From Nonomuraea thailandensis (GTDB taxonomy: Bacteria > Actinomycetota > Actinomycetes > Streptosporangiales > Streptosporangiaceae), in assembly GCF_024172165.1 (NCBI RefSeq), contig NZ_JAMZEB010000002.1, positions 4,547,501 to 4,611,500 on the forward strand: DNA of 64,000 nt, in the 5' to 3' direction. A model generated the notes under the pieces. It made no database searches. It was not told the origin of the DNA and saw only the letters and a program-made list of their open reading frames with translations. How positions within the stretch are numbered: position 1 is the first letter of the stretch; every line of letters begins with the position of its first letter. Position numbers and translations under genes: made by a program. Shown piece by piece: positions 50,439 through 62,579 of this stretch.

Positions 50439-51391
50439 GAGCCGCTCCTGGCGCACGCCAGGTCGATGAGGCGGCGCAGCAGCTCCGGGTACGGGACCCC
50501 GCTCGCCGCCCAGGCCCTCGCGTAGACGGAACGCGAGGTGAAGCCGGGCATGGTGTTGATCTCCCCCACGTAAAGGCGTCCCGTGTCCCGCTCGTAGAGG
50601 AAGTCGACCCGGGCCAGGCCGTAGCCGCAGATCGCCCGGAAGGCGCGCAGGCTCAGCTCCCGCACCTCCTCGGCCACGCGTTCCGGCAGCACGGCGGGGA
50701 TGGTGGCGATCTCGGCGCTGCTGAGGTACTTGGCCTCGTAGTCGAGCCAGTCGCCGGACACGATGAGCTCGCCCGGCACCGAGACGTCCGGCGTGTCGTA
50801 GCCGCCGAGCACGCCGCAGATGAGCTCGCGCGCGGACACGCCCTGCTCGACGACGACCACCCGGTCGTAGGCCAGCGCCAGCTCCACTCCCGCGCGCAGC
50901 TCCGCCATGGAGGTCACGCGGGAGATGCCGATGGAGGAGCCCATGTTGGCCGGTTTGACGTACATCGGCCAGTCGAGCGACTTCACCAGGGCCCAGTGGT
51001 CGGTCGTGGCGCGCCAGTCGTGCCCGGTGAACCACACGTGCGGGGTGAGCGGGAGATCCTCCGCCAGGAACGTGCGCCGCATCGCGACCTTGTCCATCGC
51101 CACGGCCGAGGCCAGCACGCCGCAGCCCACGTACGGGATGCCCAGCGTCTCCAGGTGCCCCTGGAGGACGCCGTCCTCGCCGAATGGCCCGTGCAGCACG
51201 GGGAAGACCACGTCCACCAGCGCGGGCCGCAGCTCCACCGGCCACCTGCCCTGCCGGTCGATGATCACCGGGACCGGCTCGTACCGGTCCCTCGGCAGAG
51301 CGTCCAGCACAGCCTGCGCCGATTGCAGCGACACCTCGTGCTCGGCGGACGGCCCGCCCGCCAGCACGGCCACGCGCAAGCGTTCAGTCAC
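50435..51391 (-). CDS. ddl: D-alanine-D-alanine ligase
   Basis: 318 residues of the ATP-grasp ligase fold: VLAGGPSAEHEVSLQSA, the PVLHGPFGEDG loop, VKPANMGSSIGISRV, and YVGEINTMPGFTS near the end. The omega loop reads WLDYEAKYLSSAE; the Lys-Tyr pair is the D-Ala-D-Ala type, not the VanA D-lactate type. It joins two D-alanines using ATP in the cytoplasm. It is the first gene of the operon with murF. At 318 residues it is shorter than some actinobacterial housekeeping Ddl proteins. Confidence 0.93.
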   Translation of the reverse strand: MTERLRVAVLAGGPSAEHEVSLQSAQAVLDALPRDRYEPVPVIIDRQGRWPVELRPALVDVVFPVLHGPFGEDGVLQGHLETLGIPYVGCGVLASAVAMDKVAMRRTFLAEDLPLTPHVWFTGHDWRATTDHWALVKSLDWPMYVKPANMGSSIGISRVTSMAELRAGVELALAYDRVVVVEQGVSARELICGVLGGYDTPDVSVPGELIVSGDWLDYEAKYLSSAEIATIPAVLPERVAEEVRELSLRAFRAICGYGLARVDFLYERDTGRLYVGEINTMPGFTSRSVYARAWAASGVPYPELLRRLIDLACARSGS

Positions 51392-51538
51392 GATCGATCA
51401 GCCTTCCCTCAGTGGCATGGAGACGGCCGGGCCTGCCGCTGGGGAACGGGCGCCGGTCGGCTTCATCCACTGTCGGCCGGAAGTGTCCTCGCGTCGTCAG
51501 CGCGATGTCATGGTTGTGTCACGGCCGGCGGGAACCGC

Positions 51539-52791
51539 TCAGTCCTCCTTGCCGCCGCGGCAGAACCGGGCGAACTCCTCGCTCATGGACCGCGCCGTCT
51601 CCGCCACCGCGGGGCCGTCGCCCGTGAGCGGGGTGCCGTGGGTGCCGAGGTAGAGGGGCACGTCCACGAGGTGGCAGGCGCCCAGGGCGACCCCGTCGTG
51701 GCTCATCGGCGAGCGGTGGCGGCAGACCAGGTGACGGGCGGGGGCGCGGTGGGCCGTGACGATCTCGTCGGCGGGGCCGCCGAAGATCTCCTGGGTGTCC
51801 AGGCCTTCCTGTCCGATGGCGGTGAACAGGCGGGTCTCCTCGGCCGTCGTCGTCACCAGGAGCGGCACCGGCGCGGCGGTGCCCGCGCGGATCGCGTCCA
51901 CGGGGTGGACGGCCAGCAGGTCGCCGTCCACGACGGGCGCCACGGGCAGCAGCCCGCCGGCCGCCGCGGCTCCGCTCCCGGCGCGGGCGCTCACGTGCCC
52001 GGGCTCGGCGCGGGCGCCGACGGCCGCGGCCTCGGCGGCCATCAGGTCCGCGAGCGGCACCTCGTACGGGTCCCGGCCGCCGAGCGCCTCGGCGGCCGTC
52101 CCCGTCCAGGCGCGGGCCTGGCCCGGGGTGAGGAAGCCGTACGGAACGGGGCTCATGGCCGCGGCCCTGGCGAACAGGCCGGGGGCGCAGGTCATGAGGG
52201 CCAGCACGCAGGTGCCGCCCGCCGAGTGGCCGGCCAGGGTGACCCGGGCGGGGTCGCCGCCGAAGGCCGCCGCGTTGCCGCGCACCCAGTTCAGGGCGGC
52301 GATCTGGTCACGCAGGGCCAGGTTGGCGGGCACGCCGTCGCCGTACCAGAGGCCGGGCAGGCCGAGCCGGTAGTTGACGGTCACCACGACCAGGCCGTGG
52401 TCGCGGGCCAGGGCGGTGCCGTCGTACATCGCCTGGGCGCCGGAGCCGAACACGAACGCGCCGCCGTGCAGGAACACCAGCACCGGCCGGCTGCCCTCGC
52501 AGGAGGGCGTCCAGACGTTGAGGTGCAGGCAGTCCTCCGCCGACGTGGCGGGGTCGAGCTCCAGGCCGGGCACCCAGGCCATGCGGCCGGGCCGCTGCGG
52601 CGCGGGCGGGCCGGGCGTGACGGCGTCCCGCACTCCGTCCCAGGGCGTGGCGGGCTCCGGCGCGGTCAGGCGCCGGGCGGGCGCGGCGTACCGCACGCCC
52701 TTGAACGCCAGCGCCCCGCCCTCGGCGAGGCCGCGCAGCGTGCCGAGGGGTGTGCGGGCGAGCGCCGGCCCCGCGGGGGTGCGGGCGGACG

Positions 52792-52795
<4 letters not shown>
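51539..52795 (-). CDS. Type-B carboxylesterase in the 3-hydroxyanthranilate operon
   Basis: 418 residues. Carboxylesterase motifs: EDCLHLNVWTP, oxyanion LVFLHGGAFVFGSG, nucleophile AGHSAGG, with NVxxFGGDPxxVT-like NAAAFGGDPARVTLAGHS. The late His region is less clear (LGACHLVDVPLYL). It is shorter than the usual 480-500 residues. ATG 52795 overlaps the ACMSD stop by four bases, so it is the last gene of the operon. It may release the aromatic substrate from an ester or formamide; this is inference. Confidence 0.87.
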
Positions 52796-55535
<2,740 letters not shown>

Positions 55536-55539
<4 letters not shown>

Positions 55540-56339
55540 GTGGTCTCCCCTTCCGCGGCGGCGAAGGCCGCGCGCACGTCTCCGAGCCCGTCGATGCGGG
55601 CCTCCAGCACGTCACCCGGCCGTACCGGGACGACGGGGCCGAGCGCCCCGGTCAGCACCGTGTCGCCGGCCCGGAGCGGCTGCCCGAGTACGGCCAGCGT
55701 GTCGGCCAGCCAGACGGCGGCGTGCAGCGGGTGGCCCAGGCAGGCAGCCCCGACGCCGGTCGACACCTGCTCGCCGCGCCGCTCCATGACCATCCCGGCC
55801 AGCCGCAGGTCCACCTCGCGCAGCAGGACGGGGCGGGTGCCGAGCACGTACAGGCCGGAGGAGGCGTTGTCGGCGACGGTGTCGGCCAGCGTGATGTCCC
55901 AGTCGCGGATGCGGCTGCCGACCACCTCGATGGCGGGCAGCGCGAACGCGGTCGCGGCGATCACGTCGGCGACGGTGTGCCGCTCGTGCGGCAGGTCGCG
56001 CTCCAGCACGAGCGCGACCTCGGCCTCGGCGCGCGGCTGCAGCACGGCTCCGGCGGGGATCTCCTGGCCGTCGGGCACGGCCATGTCGGCGAACAACGCG
56101 CCGAAATCGGGCGAGCCGACGCCGAGCTGCCGCTGGACGGCCTCGCTGGTCAGCCCGATCTTGCGGCCGGTGAGCCGCCGGCCCTCGCCGAGCCACCGCT
56201 CGGTGAGCAGGCTCTGCACGGTGTAGGCCGACTCCAGGCCGTCGACCAGGTCGCGGACCGGCTCGCACGGCCGGCCGGACGCGTACGCCTCCAGCAGCCG
56301 CGCGGCGGCGGCGCGATGGTCGTCTGTCACGGAAGTCAC
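55536..56339 (-). CDS. 2-oxopent-4-enoate hydratase (NbaH/MhpD type)
   Basis: 267 residues. [20 protein letters not shown] is the hydratase signature, and [13 protein letters not shown] has the metal-binding acids. It adds water to 2-oxopent-4-enoate, giving 4-hydroxy-2-oxovalerate. GTG 56339 (GAGG upstream) is preferred to GTG 56330. There is an 8-bp gap from the dehydrogenase gene and a four-base overlap with the decarboxylase. Confidence 0.9.
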
Positions 56340-56347
56340 TGAGGTCC

Positions 56348-57790
56348 TCAAATCTTGACGCACACGTTCACGGGCTCGGAGAAGAAGTCCAGCGAGTACT
56401 CGCCGCCCTCGCGGCCGATGCCGGAGGCCTTGACGCCGCCGAAGGGGGTGCGCAGGTCGCGCAGGTTCCAGCAGTTCACCCAGACGATCCCGGCCTCGAT
56501 GCGGGGCGCGACGCGGTGGGCGCGCGACAGGTCGGTGGTCCACAGCGTGGCGGCCAGCCCGTACGGGCTGTCGTTGGCCAGCCGCACGGCCTCGTCCTCC
56601 TCGTCGAACGGCGCCACGTGGCAGATCGGCCCGAAGATCTCCTCACGCACGGTCCGCGCGCTCTGCGGCAGCCCCGTGATGACGGTCGGCTCGACGTGGT
56701 AGCCGCCGTCGCGGGCGTCGCCGAACTCCGGGACACCGCCACCGGCCAGCACCGTCGCGCCTTCCTCGGCCGCCAGCCGGTAGTAGGACAGCACCTTGTC
56801 GCGGTGCCCGGCCGAGATCATCGGCCCGTAGCCGCGCAGCGCCGCGGCCCGCTCGGCGAGCGCGCCGGTGAAGGCGTCGAAGACGGGCCGCTGGACGTAG
56901 ACGCGCTCGGTGCACAGGCAGATCTGACCCGAGTGGGTGAAGCTGGAGCGCAGCGTGCCCTCGACGGCCTCCTCCAGGTCGGCGTCGGCGAAGACCAGGG
57001 CGGCGTTCTTGCCGCCCAGCTCGAACGAGACCGGGGTGACGTGCGCGGCGGCGTTGCGCATGATGGCGCTGCCCGTGGCGGAGGCGCCGGTGAAGGCGAT
57101 CGCGTCCACGCCCGGGTGCGCGGTCAGGTGCTCCCCGGCCGCGCCGGCGCCGTGGCCGTGCACGAGGTTGAACGCGCCCGCCGGCAGCCCGGCCGCGTCG
57201 ATCACCTCGGCCAGCAGCGTCGCGGTCGAGGGGGTCTCCTCCGACGGCTTGGCGACGACCGCGTTGCCGGCGGCGAGCGCGGGGGCGACCTTCCAGGTGA
57301 GCAGGAGCAGCGGCAGGTTCCACGGCGAGATGACGGCGACCACGCCGAGGGGGCGGCGCACGGTGTAGTTCAGCGCCTGACCGCTGCCGCTCCAGCCGGG
57401 GACGCTCGTCGGGTACGCGCGTTCCGGGCGGCCGTAGGCGAGGTCGGCGTAGGCGCGGAAGTTGGCGATGGCGCGCGGGATGTCCACCGTCGCCGCCAGC
57501 TCGCGCGGCTTGCCGGTGTCGGCCGTCTCGGCGGCGACGAACTCCTCGAACCTGGCCTCGATGCCGTCGGCGATCCGGCGCAGGTACGCGCACCGCTCCT
57601 CGGTGGTGCTGCGGCCCCAGGCGCCGTCCATCGCGGCGCGGGCGGCGCGCACCGCCTCGTCCACCGTCTCGCGCGGGGCCTCGGGTACGGCTGCGATCTG
57701 GCGTCCGTCGACGGGAGAGCGGAGCGGGAAAGGCGTCCCCGCCGTCGTGAAGACGCCGTTGACGTAGTGCGCGGGCTTCATGGCGGCCAT
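56348..57790 (-). CDS. nbaE: 2-aminomuconate/2-hydroxymuconate semialdehyde dehydrogenase
   Basis: 480 residues of the NAD-dependent aldehyde dehydrogenase family. [13 protein letters not shown] [12 protein letters not shown], catalytic Glu in [14 protein letters not shown] and Cys in [13 protein letters not shown] are present. The C terminus [17 protein letters not shown] is typical of the muconic-semialdehyde branch. It oxidises 2-aminomuconate semialdehyde after ACMSD. ATG 57790 is used; ATG 57781 is also possible. First gene of the seven-gene operon. Confidence 0.92.
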   Translation of the reverse strand: MAAMKPAHYVNGVFTTAGTPFPLRSPVDGRQIAAVPEAPRETVDEAVRAARAAMDGAWGRSTTEERCAYLRRIADGIEARFEEFVAAETADTGKPRELAATVDIPRAIANFRAYADLAYGRPERAYPTSVPGWSGSGQALNYTVRRPLGVVAVISPWNLPLLLLTWKVAPALAAGNAVVAKPSEETPSTATLLAEVIDAAGLPAGAFNLVHGHGAGAAGEHLTAHPGVDAIAFTGASATGSAIMRNAAAHVTPVSFELGGKNAALVFADADLEEAVEGTLRSSFTHSGQICLCTERVYVQRPVFDAFTGALAERAAALRGYGPMISAGHRDKVLSYYRLAAEEGATVLAGGGVPEFGDARDGGYHVEPTVITGLPQSARTVREEIFGPICHVAPFDEEDEAVRLANDSPYGLAATLWTTDLSRAHRVAPRIEAGIVWVNCWNLRDLRTPFGGVKASGIGREGGEYSLDFFSEPVNVCVKI

Positions 57791-57853
57791 TCTCGTGACC
57801 GCCCGCCATAACAGTCCAATACCCTTCGTGCGCCGAGCTATCTCCATCCCGTC

Positions 57854-57873
57854 ATATGTCCATCCGGATATAT
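57854..57873. promoter_or_regulatory. Dyad in the divergent promoter region, candidate LysR site
   Basis: ATATGTCC (57854-57861) and GGATATAT (57866-57873) are inverted arms with one mismatch and a 4-base centre. The site is between the catabolic operon and the MFS gene, where a LysR regulator would control both. Confidence 0.5.
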
Positions 57874-57954
57874 CGCAGGCGCACATCGGTATTCGTCCTG
57901 GCATACCACCTGCGTGCATCCTCGTCCCTACCCCCATCGGAAGGCACAGGTGTG

Positions 57955-59265
57955 ATGGACACAGACCGCCGCCAGGCCGCCCGCCGCGTCTCGCGGGCCG
58001 CCTTCATCGGCACCGCGATCGAGTGGTACGACTTCTTCCTCTACGGCACGGCCGCCGCCCTCGTATTCAACAAACAGTTCTTCCCGGCCATGGACCCGGT
58101 CGCCGGCTCCATCGCCTCCTTCGGCACCATGACCGTCGGGTTCCTCGCCCGGCCGCTCGGCGGCATCGTGTTCGGCCACTTCGGCGACCGGATCGGGCGG
58201 CGCAACACGCTCGTGGCGTCGCTGCTCATCATGGGGATCGGCACCACGCTGATCGGCGTGCTGCCGACGTACGACAGCATCGGCGTGTGGGCCGCCGTCC
58301 TGCTCGTGGTGATGCGCATCGCCCAGGGCATCGGGCTCGGCGGCGAACTGGGCGGCGCGGTGGTCCTGACGATGGAGCACGCCCCGAAGGGCCGCCGCGG
58401 CCTGTTCGGGGCGTTCCCGATGATGGGCACGCCGGCGGGCATGCTCTGCGCCAACGCCGTCTTCCTCGGCACGTCGTCCCTGCTGGGTGAGGAGAGCTTC
58501 ATGGCGTGGGGCTGGCGGGTGCCGTTCCTGCTCAGCATCGTGCTCGTCGTGGTGGGCCTGTACCTGCGGCTGCGCATCGAGGAGAGCCCCGACTACGCCG
58601 GCCTCGTGGAGCGCCGCAAGCCGGTGCGGCTGCCGATCGCGGTGGTGCTGCGCGACCACTGGCGCGAGGTGCTGCACACCATCGGCGTCATCATCGGCAA
58701 CAGCGCGCTGGCCTACGTCTTCATGGTCTACATCCTCGGCTACGGCGAGTCCGCGGCGGGCCTGTCACGGACCTTCCTGCTGACCTGCGTGATCGGCGGC
58801 GCCGCCGTCTGGCTGGTCACCGCGCCGATCTGGGCGCATCTCGGCGACCGGCTCGGCCTGCGCGCCGTCTTCACCTGGGGCTCGGTGGTGCTCCTGGCGG
58901 GCGCGCTGACCATCCTGCCGGTCGTCAACACCGGCAACACCGTGCTCATCGCGGTGTTCATGCTGGTCATGGGCGCGGTGCTGGCCATGACGCACGCTCC
59001 GCAGGGGACGCTGACCGCGAGCTTCTTCCCGGTGGAGATCCGGTACTCCGGCACGTCGGTGGCCTACCAGCTCGCGTCCCTGCTGGGCGGCGGGATCACG
59101 CCGCTGGTGGCCGCGTCGCTGTTCGCCTCGACCGGCACGTCCCTGTCGATCACGGCCTACCTGGCCGTGGTGTCGGCCATCAGCCTGGGCGCGGCCCTGG
59201 TGATCCCGCGCAACGACGCCGAACGCCTCGGCGACCGCCCCGCCACCGCCGACATAGCAAAATAG
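57955..59265 (+). CDS. MHS-family MFS transporter
   Basis: 436 residues, twelve predicted helices. The metabolite:H+ symporter signatures are present: FIGTAIEWYDFFLYGTAAAL, the loop RPLGGIVFGHFGDRIGRR and EIRYSGTSVAYQL late in the protein. Relatives take up shikimate, citrate, proline or aromatic acids. Its position, divergent from the operon and next to LysR, suggests uptake of 3-hydroxyanthranilate or a precursor. ATG 57955 (GTG 57952 also possible). Confidence 0.9.
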   Translation: MDTDRRQAARRVSRAAFIGTAIEWYDFFLYGTAAALVFNKQFFPAMDPVAGSIASFGTMTVGFLARPLGGIVFGHFGDRIGRRNTLVASLLIMGIGTTLIGVLPTYDSIGVWAAVLLVVMRIAQGIGLGGELGGAVVLTMEHAPKGRRGLFGAFPMMGTPAGMLCANAVFLGTSSLLGEESFMAWGWRVPFLLSIVLVVVGLYLRLRIEESPDYAGLVERRKPVRLPIAVVLRDHWREVLHTIGVIIGNSALAYVFMVYILGYGESAAGLSRTFLLTCVIGGAAVWLVTAPIWAHLGDRLGLRAVFTWGSVVLLAGALTILPVVNTGNTVLIAVFMLVMGAVLAMTHAPQGTLTASFFPVEIRYSGTSVAYQLASLLGGGITPLVAASLFASTGTSLSITAYLAVVSAISLGAALVIPRNDAERLGDRPATADIAK

Positions 59266-59278
59266 TGCACCATCGTCG

Positions 59279-59292
59279 TCTTCATATGATGA
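59279..59292. promoter_or_regulatory. 14-bp palindrome before the LysR gene
   Basis: TCTTCATATGATGA is symmetric apart from one pair and contains TCATATGA. It lies 5 bases before GTG 59297 and could be an autoregulatory LysR half-site. Confidence 0.3.
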
Positions 59293-59296
59293 TTCG

Positions 59297-60244
59297 GTGA
59301 TATCCCGCCCCTTGGACCTGCTGAGCGGCCGGCTCAAGCTCCGCCACCTCGTGCTCGTCACGGCCATCGCCGACCAGGGCAGCGTCCTGCGCGCGGCCGA
59401 GCACCTCCACCTGGCCCAGCCCGCCGTCACGCGCGGGCTGCGGGAGGTGGAGCACCTCCTCGGCGTCGAGCTGTTCGTCCGCGGGCCGCGCGGCGTCACC
59501 CCGACCGTGTTCGGCGAGGCGTTCATCGAGCACGCCCGCGCCGTACAGGCCGAGCTGCGCCGCGCGGGCGAGCGCATCGCGGGCCTGGCCGACGGCGACG
59601 CCGGCACCGTCACCGTGGGCACCCTGCTCGCCGCCACGAACGTGCTGCTCCCCCGCTCCATCGCCGCCCTCAAGGCCGACCGGCCCGGCATCACCGTGAT
59701 CGTCAGGGAGGGCACGTTCGACTCCCTGGTGCCGCGCCTCATCGACGGCGACCTCGACGTGATCCTCGGCCGCCTCAACCCGATCGAGGACCACCCCGGC
59801 CTGCGCCAGCTCCCCCTCTACGAGGAGCCGGTACTGCTGGTGGCCCGCGAGGGGCACCCGGCCGCCGAGGCGCGGACGCTGGCCGGCCTGCTGGCCTACC
59901 CGTGGATCCTGCCTCTGGAGCAGACCTCGCTGCGGCAGGAGCTGGAGCAGGTCTTCCGCCGCAGCGACCTGCCGCTGCCGCGCGACCGCACCGAGTGCAC
60001 CTCGATCCTGACCATCCGGTCGCTGCTCCTGGAGACCGACATGATCGCCGCGCTGCCCGCGTTGTTCGTCAGGACCGACAGCCGGCTCCTCGAGCTGCGC
60101 GTGCCGCTGCCGTCGGTGCGCCGCCAGGTCGGGGTGACCCTGCCCGGCGCTCGGGCTCTCACTCCCGCGGGCAAGGCCATGCTGTCCCACCTGCAGCAGC
60201 AGGCACAACGCCTGGACGCTGCAGCCGGTGGCGAACCCGCCTGA
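59297..60244 (+). CDS. LysR family transcriptional regulator
   Basis: 315 residues. The winged helix is LKLRHLVLVTAIADQGSVLR and AAEHLHLAQPAVTRGLREVE, of the GbpR/PcaQ-like subgroup, with a periplasmic-binding-like effector domain. It lies 31 bp after the MFS gene and is a likely activator of the catabolic operon and transporter, with an aromatic intermediate as inducer. GTG 59297. Confidence 0.92.
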   Translation: MISRPLDLLSGRLKLRHLVLVTAIADQGSVLRAAEHLHLAQPAVTRGLREVEHLLGVELFVRGPRGVTPTVFGEAFIEHARAVQAELRRAGERIAGLADGDAGTVTVGTLLAATNVLLPRSIAALKADRPGITVIVREGTFDSLVPRLIDGDLDVILGRLNPIEDHPGLRQLPLYEEPVLLVAREGHPAAEARTLAGLLAYPWILPLEQTSLRQELEQVFRRSDLPLPRDRTECTSILTIRSLLLETDMIAALPALFVRTDSRLLELRVPLPSVRRQVGVTLPGARALTPAGKAMLSHLQQQAQRLDAAAGGEPA

Positions 60245-60269
60245 CCCGGGTCCCGCTGGACGATCAGGA

Positions 60270-60827
60270 TCACCAGGCGTCCGCGGGAATGACGTAGCCG
60301 ATGTGGGTCGCATCCAGCCGCGCGCGGTCGAGCGGGTGTCCGGTAACACGCCCGATCAGGGTCAGGGCCGCGTTCGTGTTCTCCTCCACGTCATCGGGGT
60401 CGCCGAATTCCACCCCGTCCAGGTACGGGTCCAGCGCGTGAGGATCGGCGCCCTGGCGGTCGTCCGGCCAGTTGAAGTCCATGCGGACCAGAACGCGCCC
60501 GTCCACGGCGTACAAGAGAGGCTCGTTGCCGTTGACGTCCCACCCGATGCCCAGGGCCTGCCCGCCGTGGTCCGACAGCGCCGCGACGGTCGCGCTCCTG
60601 GTGCAATCCCAGCCCTGGACCTGCCGGATCACGCTCCAGGTCCCGGCGGGGCCGATGAGGACGGCACCGTCGTCCTCATCGGCCTGCCGGACGCCCACAC
60701 CGATGTCGCCGACTCTCCGTTCATGAGCGGAGCCTGGCTCCGCCCGGAGTCTGCGTGCGACCTCCGCAGTGCTGAGCCCCTGGCACCAGGCGACGTGGAC
60801 GACCATGTTCTCCTGGTCGGCGTTCAT
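60270..60827 (-). CDS. DUF6461 family protein
   Basis: 185 residues. The family start pattern (WCQGLSTAEVARRLRAEP, then IGVGVRQADEDDGAVLIGPA) and the middle ALGIGWDVNGNEPLLYAVDG identify DUF6461, a group widespread in actinomycetes and often found near toxin or secretion loci. No catalytic residues are known. ATG 60827 has AGAGAAGAG nearby. Function unknown. Confidence 0.8.
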   Translation of the reverse strand: MNADQENMVVHVAWCQGLSTAEVARRLRAEPGSAHERRVGDIGVGVRQADEDDGAVLIGPAGTWSVIRQVQGWDCTRSATVAALSDHGGQALGIGWDVNGNEPLLYAVDGRVLVRMDFNWPDDRQGADPHALDPYLDGVEFGDPDDVEENTNAALTLIGRVTGHPLDRARLDATHIGYVIPADAW

Positions 60828-60912
60828 CGCTCTTCTCTCCCAGGGGCCCAGGAACTTCCGTCTGGGCGTTCGTCGTCGGCGGCGTCGGGAAACCATTCCC
60901 TGCAGGCCTTGG

Positions 60913-61430
60913 TCACCTGCCCTTCCTGATGATCCCTCCTGAGCTGTTCTTGAAGACCGGAGCCGTGTGGTCCGGCTGGTAGAAGGCCTCATGGAGAGGC
61001 TGTGCCACCTGCCCGTTCTTGATGTTGGTACGGGACATGACAAAGACCGGGTTGGCCCCGATGAGGAGGCAGCCCTTCTTGTACCCGACGTGTCACCGGC
61101 GGAACGGAAGACGAACTCGTCCCTGCCGTCCACCTCGAAGTCGGCGATGGTGTCGGTACGCCAACTCGGCCTGTTGATGCCGGCACAGGTGCTCGTCGGC
61201 TTTCCGGCAGTTGACTTGGTCTCCAGGGTGACGTCGTTGCAGGCGATGTCGTCGTCCGGATAGACCGGCTCGATGTGCGTCCGGACCTTGATGTCGCGCG
61301 GGTCCGTCGTGGATCCCGCGCTCGCGTTCATCACCGCCGTCCCGTCCTTGTTTCCGGCATGGGTGTGGATGACGATGACGGCGCCGAAGCAGAACGACTT
61401 GGGCTCGGGAAGGGGGAAGATCTTTCCCCG
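60913..61430 (-). pseudogene. Truncated, frameshifted gene of unknown family
   Basis: The minus strand reads FCFGAVIVIHTHAGNKDGTA, continues through VRTHIEPVYPDDDIACNDVT and RTDTIADFEVDGRDEFVFRS, then near 61085 the frame moves by one base (a G-run) to KKGCLLIGANPVFVMSRTNI and QPLHEAFYQPDHTAPVFKNS, stopping at 60913. Both parts are sensible; the unshifted continuation is Arg/Ser-rich. No start is visible: the upstream end runs into the fragment at 61434. It has four Cys and looks like a secreted-protein C-terminal domain. Confidence 0.45.
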
Positions 61431-61433
61431 CGC

Positions 61434-61642
61434 CTTGGCTCGACCCGCTGATCCTGCAACTGACGGTCGGCTTCGCCGGAGCGGAGAGGCGAGCGGGGAC
61501 CCGGCCGGTGTTCCTGACGCCGGCGAAGTTCCGTGCGCCGTACGAACAGCAGGCGGAGTTCACCGCACGCGGCCCGCGGTTGGACACCATCCGGCTGTCC
61601 GCTCAGGATGTCGCTGAGCAGGTACGGAACATCCGGTCGTAA
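61434..61642 (+). pseudogene. C-terminal fragment of an unidentified gene
   Basis: The plus strand reads WLDPLILQLTVGFAGAERRA, PVFLTPAKFRAPYEQQAEFT and LDTIRLSAQDVAEQVRNIRS, then TAA at 61640. The composition is that of a real protein, but there is no start and the preceding sequence belongs to the opposite-strand fragment. Family not recognised. Confidence 0.35.
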
Positions 61643-61771
61643 GTGCCGAAACGACCGCGACGGTCTCCGCGGTATAGGAATCCCCTATGGGGGCTGCTGA
61701 CATTTCATCTTTGCCTGCCGTTCTTTTCCCGGCGTACCGTCAATGCGCACGCAATCGAAAGGAACGGCGAC

Positions 61772-62545
61772 ATGACCACGGTCGCGAACGAATATGACAC
61801 GCGAGAGCTCAAAGGAAAGCGAGCCCTCGTCACAGGCGGTTCCCGCGGAATCGGAGCGGCCGTCGTGCGGCAGTTCCTCGACGCGGGCGCCGAGGTCCTG
61901 GCCACCGCCAGGTCGGCCGCGTACACGGCGCCGGAGGGGGCCGCGTTCGTGACGGCCGACATCCGGACGCAGGCCGGGGCGCAGGCGCTGGCCGAGGCCG
62001 CGCACGAGACGCTCGGCGGGGTGGACATCCTGGTCCACAACGCGGGTGGCGCGCAGGCGAACGCGGACGGCGGCGCCCTGACGATCCCCGCCGGGGACTG
62101 GCAGGACGCGCTGGAGCTGAACCTGCTGGCGGCGGTGCGGCTGAACTCCCTGCTGGCGCCGGGGATGCGGGAGCGGGGGTCGGGGGCGATCGTGCACATC
62201 TCGACGGCCGCGCTGCTCCCGCCGGTGCCGGCGTTCGCGCACTACCAGGCGGCGAAGGCGGGGCTGGAGAGCTACAGCCGGGCCCTGGCCGCGGAGCTGG
62301 CGCCGTACGGAGTCCGGGTCAACGCCCTGGGCCCCGGCAGGACCGCCACGCCCGGCGGCGAGGAGACTCGCAGGCGGTGGGCGGGCGGCGACGGGGAATC
62401 GGGCGCGATCGGCACTCCCCCGCTGGGGCGCGAGGGCCGGCCCGACGACATCGCCGACGCGGTGCTCTTTCTCGTGTCCGACCGGGCGCGCTGGACCACG
62501 GGGACCTATTTCTCCGTCGACGGCGGCGAATATCCCCGGAACTGA
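61772..62545 (+). CDS. Short-chain dehydrogenase/reductase
   Basis: 257 residues. Nucleotide motif TGGSRGIGAAVV, HNAGG (variant of NNAG), and catalytic YQAAKAG preceded by HISTAAL. It is the FabG-like SDR class with C-terminal GTYFSVDGGEY. Start ATG 61772 with AAAGGA upstream. It is followed 34 bp later by a second SDR gene on the same strand, so they are likely cotranscribed. Substrate unknown. Confidence 0.9.
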   Translation: MTTVANEYDTRELKGKRALVTGGSRGIGAAVVRQFLDAGAEVLATARSAAYTAPEGAAFVTADIRTQAGAQALAEAAHETLGGVDILVHNAGGAQANADGGALTIPAGDWQDALELNLLAAVRLNSLLAPGMRERGSGAIVHISTAALLPPVPAFAHYQAAKAGLESYSRALAAELAPYGVRVNALGPGRTATPGGEETRRRWAGGDGESGAIGTPPLGREGRPDDIADAVLFLVSDRARWTTGTYFSVDGGEYPRN

Positions 62546-62579
62546 CGCCGGCACATCGAAGAGAAAGGGATTCATCGGC

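Noticed and set aside
48339-51391. Vancomycin-resistance (van) cassette
   Set aside because: No vanH, vanX, vanY or sensor genes, and the ligase omega loop is D-Ala-D-Ala type.
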